This document shows positions 13,376-13,416 of a stretch of 13,416 bases of DNA, in pieces (positions within the stretch are counted from its first letter, which is position 1; the number at the start of each line of letters is the position of its first letter). Under the pieces are notes generated by a model. The model was given only the letters and a program-made list of their open reading frames with translations, searched no databases and was not told the origin of the DNA. Position numbers and translations under genes: made by a program. Origin of the DNA: Chloroflexota bacterium (GTDB lineage: Bacteria > Chloroflexota > Anaerolineae > B4-G1); the NCBI GenBank assembly GCA_024232355.1, contig JAAEPW010000156.1, positions 1 through 13,416 of the forward strand, read 5' to 3'.

Positions 13376-13404
13376 ATTATATCATGGTAATTGCCGGGCC
13401 GCAA
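13376..13404 (-). promoter_or_regulatory. Promoter of the rep operon
   Basis: Minus strand: TTGCGG (13404-13399), 17-base spacer, then a perfect TATAAT (13381-13376) preceded by TGA, a full extended -10 (TGnTATAAT). Transcription should begin near 13369, giving a leader of roughly 430 nt before rep. Between them lie the antisense RNA region and the leader peptide; no larger gene is credible in 13028-13416. Confidence 0.6.
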
Positions 13405-13416
13405 ATCAGTCAGCCT

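Noticed and set aside
13090..13404. 104-codon minus-strand frame in the rep leader
   Set aside because: It starts within the -35 hexamer of the rep promoter and runs across the hairpins and the antisense terminator, has no ribosome site, and reads like chance sequence.
1..13416. CRISPR arrays, tRNA or rRNA genes, complete insertion sequences
   Set aside because: No regularly spaced repeats, no cloverleaf or rRNA motifs and no transposase-like protein were seen on either strand.

Overview
The window looks like part of a plasmid or plasmid-like integrative element from a bacterium of the Chloroflexota (Anaerolineae-like). Supporting signs are Thr/Pro- and Ala/Thr-rich linkers on lipoproteins, a degenerate SIR2-STAND-FGE fusion, and an RHH protein paired with an actin-like ATPase. 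The phylum is inferred from protein style only. Every convincing gene is on the minus strand, so the window is best read from right to left.

Right part (13416 to about 5945): a maintenance and replication module laid out as one tightly packed operon. An extended -10 promoter (13376-13404) opens a leader of about 430 nt ahead of a 565-aa replication protein. That protein has a winged-helix-like N-terminus, two DnaD-like segments and a C-terminal DnaA domain-I-like segment. On the opposite strand the leader carries its own extended -10 promoter and an intrinsic terminator, which fits a counter-transcribed RNA of about 220 nt. A 26-codon leader peptide has a strong Shine-Dalgarno, runs through a hairpin covering the rep ribosome site, and ends inside the rep start (ATGACTGA). 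Downstream come an excisionase-like HTH protein, a small protein distantly like GxxExxY proteins, a membrane protein, an Ala/Thr-rich lipoprotein with one membrane helix, and a soluble FtsK/HerA-type ATPase. These are followed by a ParM-like actin, its RHH partner (ParR-like), a small conserved protein broken by a 29-nt hairpin insert, and a 64-aa zinc-finger-like protein with a GTG start. Most junctions are ATGA/GTGA overlaps or gaps of 0-2 nt. No relaxase, integrase or transposase lies in the window.

Middle (5944 to 5614): about 330 nt without a protein gene. It holds a 34-bp perfect palindrome, a plus-strand promoter/terminator pair that could make a very short RNA, and a minus-strand hairpin terminator that separates the two modules.

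Left part (5613 to 205): a cargo module. It has a small multi-pass membrane protein, then a 1081-aa protein (SIR2-like with key residues lost, nSTAND-type ATPase, membrane helix, FGE/C-type-lectin-fold domain), then a lipoprotein with TPR and SH3b domains. The layout resembles membrane-bound sensor/conflict proteins. The end of the FGE domain has a codon pattern and an adjacent 8-bp-stem hairpin resembling the variable region of a diversity-generating retroelement target; no reverse transcriptase or template repeat is present in the window. At the far left a further minus-strand gene begins, with a TTGACA promoter containing a palindromic operator, and runs out of the window.
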